A model generated the notes under the pieces. It was not told the DNA's origin, searched no databases, and was given only the letters and a program-made list of their open reading frames with translations. From an uncultured Clostridia bacterium (GTDB taxonomy: Bacteria > Bacillota > Clostridia > Oscillospirales > Acutalibacteraceae), in the NCBI GenBank assembly GCA_947567585.1, contig CANONE010000041.1, forward strand, positions 1-14,915: a stretch of DNA of 14,915 nucleotides. Reading direction: 5' to 3'. Of this stretch, positions 11,988-14,915 are shown piece after piece (within the stretch, counting starts at the first letter, position 1; every line of letters starts with the position of its first letter). The position numbers and the translations under genes are program-made.

Positions 11988-13276
11988 TGCTGCAGCTGCG
12001 AGATATCTGTAAGACCTATGTGCAGGGCCGGCTGGACGTGCCTGTGCTCCAGGGGATCTCCCTTTCAGTGGAAGAAGGGGAGTACCTGGCTATTATGGGC
12101 CCCTCCGGCTCTGGCAAAACCACTTTGATGAACATTATCGGCTGCCTGGACAATCCCACTTCCGGAGACTACGTCCTGGACGGGGAGGACATTGGGCGCA
12201 TCAGCGAAAAGCGCATGTCCGACGTGCGGCTGCACAGCATCGGCTTTGTGTTCCAGAGCTTTTACCTGCTCTCCCGGCAGTCCGCCCTGGACAATGTGGC
12301 GCTGCCCCTGCTTTACGCCGGGGTCCGCCGGCGGGAGCGGCAGCAAATCGCCCGCAAGGCTTTGGAGCGGGTGGGGCTGGGGGACCGCACGGAGTTTAAG
12401 CCCAACCAGCTTTCCGGCGGCCAGTGCCAGCGGGTGGCCATTGCCCGGGCCATTGTCAACAACCCGAAAATCATTCTGGCCGACGAGCCCACCGGCGCCT
12501 TGGACACCAAGTCCGGCCAGCAGATCATGGAGATTTTTCAGAGCCTCAACGACGAGGGCGTCACCATAGTCATGATCACCCACGAGCCGGAGATTGCCGC
12601 CCACGCCAAGCGCACGCTGCATATCCGGGACGGGCTTTTGGTGGACAGCTCCGGCAAGCCGCTGAATCCGCCGCCGGAAACCCTGGAACCCACAGTGGAG
12701 CCTGCCAAAGAAGAGAGTACGCCCCAAGACGCGGGTGAAAGGGCCAAAAAGGAGGACGCGCCCCCAGCGGACGCTGGACATGACGCCGCAAGCGCCGGGG
12801 AGCCGGAAGATAGCGGGAGCAAACCCCAGCTGCCTTTCAATCTGGACAAACGGCTGGAAAGCCTTAAGGAGCGCCTGCCGGAGCTGAAGAAACACATGCT
12901 GGACCTTTTGCCGAAGACGCGGAAGCAGCAGGAAGGGGAGGCCGCCTCTCAGGAAGAAAACGATGAGAAACCGCCGGAGGAGACCGCCAGCGGCACAAAG
13001 GCTCCCGTCAAAGATTCCGCCCCGGAAAAGGCGGAACAGGACCCGGCCGCACCCCAGGACATCCCGGCCCAGAAACCGGCCGCCGCGCCGGTGGCCAGCA
13101 AGAAGCCCAGAAAGGAAAAAGGGAAGCCGCCAAAGGACCAGGAGCAGCCCTCGAAAGCTACGCCGGAGAGCGAACAGGCCATCAGCGGCGAGACCATCAT
13201 TGCCTCTTTGGAGCGTCAGGCCGGCGAGCTAAACCAGAACCAGGGCCAGGGAGGGGAGGAACCGTCCAATGAATAA
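11984..13276 (+). CDS. MacB/LolD-type ABC ATPase with long tail
   Basis: Residues 1-225 are a complete ABC ATPase of the MacB/LolD/YknY export class: Walker A GPSGSGKTT (39-47), Q-loop Gln91 (FVFQSFYLL), signature LSGGQ (143-147), Walker B IILADEPTGALD (163-174) and switch His200 (MITHE). It should power a permease of the FtsX/MacB type in export of peptides, lipids or drugs, or in signalling. Unusually, about 205 further residues follow (226-430). They are rich in Pro, Glu, Lys and Ala, and contain two likely helices: LPFNLDKRLESLKERLPELKKHM (283-305) and the stretch SGETIIASLERQAGEL (401-416). No permease domain is fused. Starts at 11984 and 11987 are both ATG; GAGGAGGT lies 9 nt before the first. 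It overlaps the adaptor upstream by 4 bases and the next adaptor by 8, so it is translated as part of the operon. Confidence 0.92.
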   Translation: MMLQLRDICKTYVQGRLDVPVLQGISLSVEEGEYLAIMGPSGSGKTTLMNIIGCLDNPTSGDYVLDGEDIGRISEKRMSDVRLHSIGFVFQSFYLLSRQSALDNVALPLLYAGVRRRERQQIARKALERVGLGDRTEFKPNQLSGGQCQRVAIARAIVNNPKIILADEPTGALDTKSGQQIMEIFQSLNDEGVTIVMITHEPEIAAHAKRTLHIRDGLLVDSSGKPLNPPPETLEPTVEPAKEESTPQDAGERAKKEDAPPADAGHDAASAGEPEDSGSKPQLPFNLDKRLESLKERLPELKKHMLDLLPKTRKQQEGEAASQEENDEKPPEETASGTKAPVKDSAPEKAEQDPAAPQDIPAQKPAAAPVASKKPRKEKGKPPKDQEQPSKATPESEQAISGETIIASLERQAGELNQNQGQGGEEPSNE

Positions 13277-14915
13277 TAAGGTGAATATGCGAAAAAGGCT
13301 GATCATCTTAGGAGTGGTAGGCGTTATCATAGCGGCTATCATCGTGGGGGTTGCTCTCTTTGTGCAGTACAAGAGAGACCAGAAAACCGTGGATGTCATG
13401 CCCTTATACTATGTAAGCACCAACTACTGGGGAGACGAGGCCAATTCCCAGGGCAATATCGTCTCCGATTACGTACAGGAGCTTTACCCCGATTCCAGCA
13501 AAACCATCAGCGAGATCTTCGTCACGGAAGGTCAGCAGGTCTCCATTGGCACGCCTTTGCTGCAATACGATAAGGTCAGCCTGGAGCTGGCGGTGGAAGC
13601 CAAGGAAATCGGCGTGAAACAGGTAGAGGTGAAGATTGACGAGGCCCAGCGGCAGCTGAAAAAGTACCAGAACACCCGGCCCTATACTACGCCCCGGCCT
13701 ACCAGCGTCCCTTCCCCTACCAAACGGCCGACCCCTACCCTCCGGCCCACGGCGCGGCCCACCGCCACGCCCCGGCCCACAGCTACCCCCAGCCCTTCTC
13801 CCACGCCCAGCCCCACTCCCAGCCCTACCCCTGTGCCGCCGGCTGACGTGAACGTTTACAGCGAGCTCACTCTGAGCTCCGTCCCCTACAAGGGCAGCGG
13901 TACCAGCGAGGATCCCTATGTATTCCTCTGCACTGACGGCTGTACCATGTCGGAAGCGTTTATCAAGCATATGTTTAACCTCTACCCCACCCCTACTCCG
14001 GAGCCGGAACCAGAACCCGACCCCACGCCCGACGCCACCGACGAACCCCAGCCGGATGAAGGGGAGGGCTCTCAGGAACCCAGCCCGCAGGCAGATGAGG
14101 GGGAGGAGAGCCCGCAGGACGAGGAGGGCTCCTCGGGGCCTGATATCCCGGAGACAGACCTTGTCACCCCCTTTGCCGCGGTGTTTGAAGTACGGGAGGC
14201 CAACTCCAACTACGGGGCGCTGCTGTCCTCCTTTACATTGGACGGCACAAAGCTTTCCGGCGCCCTGCGTATGCCGGGCATTTTGGGGGGCGTGCAGGCC
14301 GGCGCCACTGTCATCCGCACCAACAATGTATCCGACCCATTGCTCAGGGCGGCCGCTACGCCGACCCCTTCCCCCACGCCCAAGCCTACTACCAAGCCCA
14401 GCAGCAATAACTATAACGACATGAACTATACCGCCGCCCAACTGGCGGAGTTTATCAAGGAAAAGAAGCAGGAAATTTCCAACCTGCAATATGATCTGAA
14501 GGTTGCCCAGCTGGAGCTGGACAAGGCGAAAAAAAACCTGGAAAACTCCACGCTGCTCAGCACTGTAGAGGGGCAGGTACGCAGTATCCTGGATATTGAG
14601 TCGGCTCTGGCGGAAAACAAGCCTTTCATGGTGGTATCCGGCTCCCAGCAGTATTATGTGGTAGGTACCATCAGCGAGACCCAGCTGGGCAGCGTCCAGG
14701 TGGGGGATACCCTGAACGTCAACTCCTGGATGACCGGCTCCACCTATACCGCCCAGATTGTCTCTATCTCCGATTATCCCGCGGAAAACAACTACTATTA
14801 CGGCGGCGAGCAAAACCCCAACAGCTCCTATTATGAGTTTTCCGCCGTCATCGACAACCCGGACGACACTTTGCAGACCGGCATGTATGTAGACGTCACC
14901 ATGAGCCTTAACGCC
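13269..14915 (+). CDS. Second HlyD-type adaptor with inserted domain (partial)
   Basis: This frame stays open for 549 codons to the window end, so the C-terminus is missing. One membrane helix (11-33) follows a basic start. The first lipoyl half is ISEIFVTEGQQVSIGTPLLQYD (80-101), then an outgoing helix (103-134). The expected coiled-coil turn is replaced by a Thr/Pro-rich linker (135-191), a block containing YKGSGTSEDPYVFLCTDGC (207-225), an acidic Pro/Glu/Asp linker (239-296), and a second block (297-358, FAAVFEVREANSNYG..., LSGALRMPGILGG). A third Thr/Pro linker (362-379) leads to the return helix (387-428), the second lipoyl half (STVEGQVRSI, 431-440) and the barrel (YYVVGTISETQLGSVQVGD). 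The two helices can still pair, with the insert at the hairpin tip. The ATG overlaps the ATPase stop (ATGAATAA), with GGAGG 9 nt upstream. I do not recognise the inserted domain. Confidence 0.85.
   Translation, partial: MNNKVNMRKRLIILGVVGVIIAAIIVGVALFVQYKRDQKTVDVMPLYYVSTNYWGDEANSQGNIVSDYVQELYPDSSKTISEIFVTEGQQVSIGTPLLQYDKVSLELAVEAKEIGVKQVEVKIDEAQRQLKKYQNTRPYTTPRPTSVPSPTKRPTPTLRPTARPTATPRPTATPSPSPTPSPTPSPTPVPPADVNVYSELTLSSVPYKGSGTSEDPYVFLCTDGCTMSEAFIKHMFNLYPTPTPEPEPEPDPTPDATDEPQPDEGEGSQEPSPQADEGEESPQDEEGSSGPDIPETDLVTPFAAVFEVREANSNYGALLSSFTLDGTKLSGALRMPGILGGVQAGATVIRTNNVSDPLLRAAATPTPSPTPKPTTKPSSNNYNDMNYTAAQLAEFIKEKKQEISNLQYDLKVAQLELDKAKKNLENSTLLSTVEGQVRSILDIESALAENKPFMVVSGSQQYYVVGTISETQLGSVQVGDTLNVNSWMTGSTYTAQIVSISDYPAENNYYYGGEQNPNSSYYEFSAVIDNPDDTLQTGMYVDVTMSLNA
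13735..13840 (+). repeat. Imperfect repeat encoding Thr/Pro-rich linker
   Basis: A C-rich stretch of degenerate 6- and 12-bp units (of the type CCCACGCCC and CCCAGC) encodes alternating Thr-Pro, Arg-Pro and Ser-Pro pairs (residues about 156-190 of the second adaptor). The periodicity is protein-driven, and it lies wholly in frame. Such tracts can change length by slippage. Shorter Thr/Pro stretches recur at about 13988-14035 and 14354-14400. Confidence 0.7.

Noticed and set aside
12065..12895. Minus-strand open frame of 276 codons opposite the ABC ATPase
   Set aside because: The sense strand encodes every ABC ATPase motif; the antisense translation has no domain and no ribosome site.
13681..13840. 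Periodic C-rich repeats resembling a repeat array
   Set aside because: There are no constant repeats with unique spacers. The periodicity is in frame and encodes a Thr/Pro linker, so it is not a CRISPR array.
13404..14813. Minus-strand open frame of 469 codons
   Set aside because: It is antisense to the second adaptor. It is Gly/Arg-rich because it complements the Thr/Pro-coding tracts, and it resembles no protein family.

Overview
The window looks like chromosomal DNA of an endospore-forming, high-GC member of the Clostridia (Bacillota). The evidence is a spoVAE-type sporulation gene, a Bacillus-type NagB, a RecD2 helicase without RecB or RecC, strong AGGAGG-type ribosome binding sites, and promoters of the TTGNNN-N17-TATAAT form. 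No rRNA, tRNA, CRISPR array, transposase or integrase was seen. Genus and species cannot be decided from the sequence.

Region 1 (1-1600) is AT-richer than the rest and holds only small DNA-binding proteins: an XRE-type regulator (61-288, -), a ribbon-helix-helix protein (380-586, -), an XRE gene broken by a single-base frameshift (837-1089, -) and a divergent intact XRE regulator (1235-1597, +). It also has two good sigma-A promoters with no gene in the window to explain them. One leaves the window leftward (9-37, -). The other fires rightward into a stretch with no convincing gene (603-631, +). This may be the decayed edge of a mobile element.

Region 2 (1768-8937) is a tightly packed minus-strand gene series. 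It starts at a strong promoter (8909-8937) and ends at a hairpin overlapping the last stop codon. In transcription order it encodes a metal/cobalamin-receptor-like lipoprotein with a peptidoglycan-binding domain, a MATE exporter, a DMT/EamA transporter, NagB, a small membrane-anchored unknown protein and RecD2. Several gene pairs overlap or are translationally coupled. A perfect 10-bp inverted repeat sits just before nagB and may let nagB be regulated separately.

Region 3 (8955-10119) is a second minus-strand unit: an RNase H with an N-terminal hybrid-binding domain, followed by a lone spoVAE and a strong terminator. The usual spoVAC and spoVAD partners are absent.

Region 4 (10120-14915) starts with a 0.4-kb intergenic stretch of hairpins and a near-consensus promoter. 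It continues with a plus-strand operon of three overlapping genes for an ABC efflux machine: a HlyD/MacA-type adaptor with an acidic tail, a MacB-type ATPase with a 200-residue low-complexity tail, and a second adaptor cut by the window end. In the second adaptor the coiled-coil hairpin is split by Thr/Pro-rich linkers and an unrecognised inserted domain. The permease presumably follows outside the window. This two-adaptor exporter is the most unusual system here.
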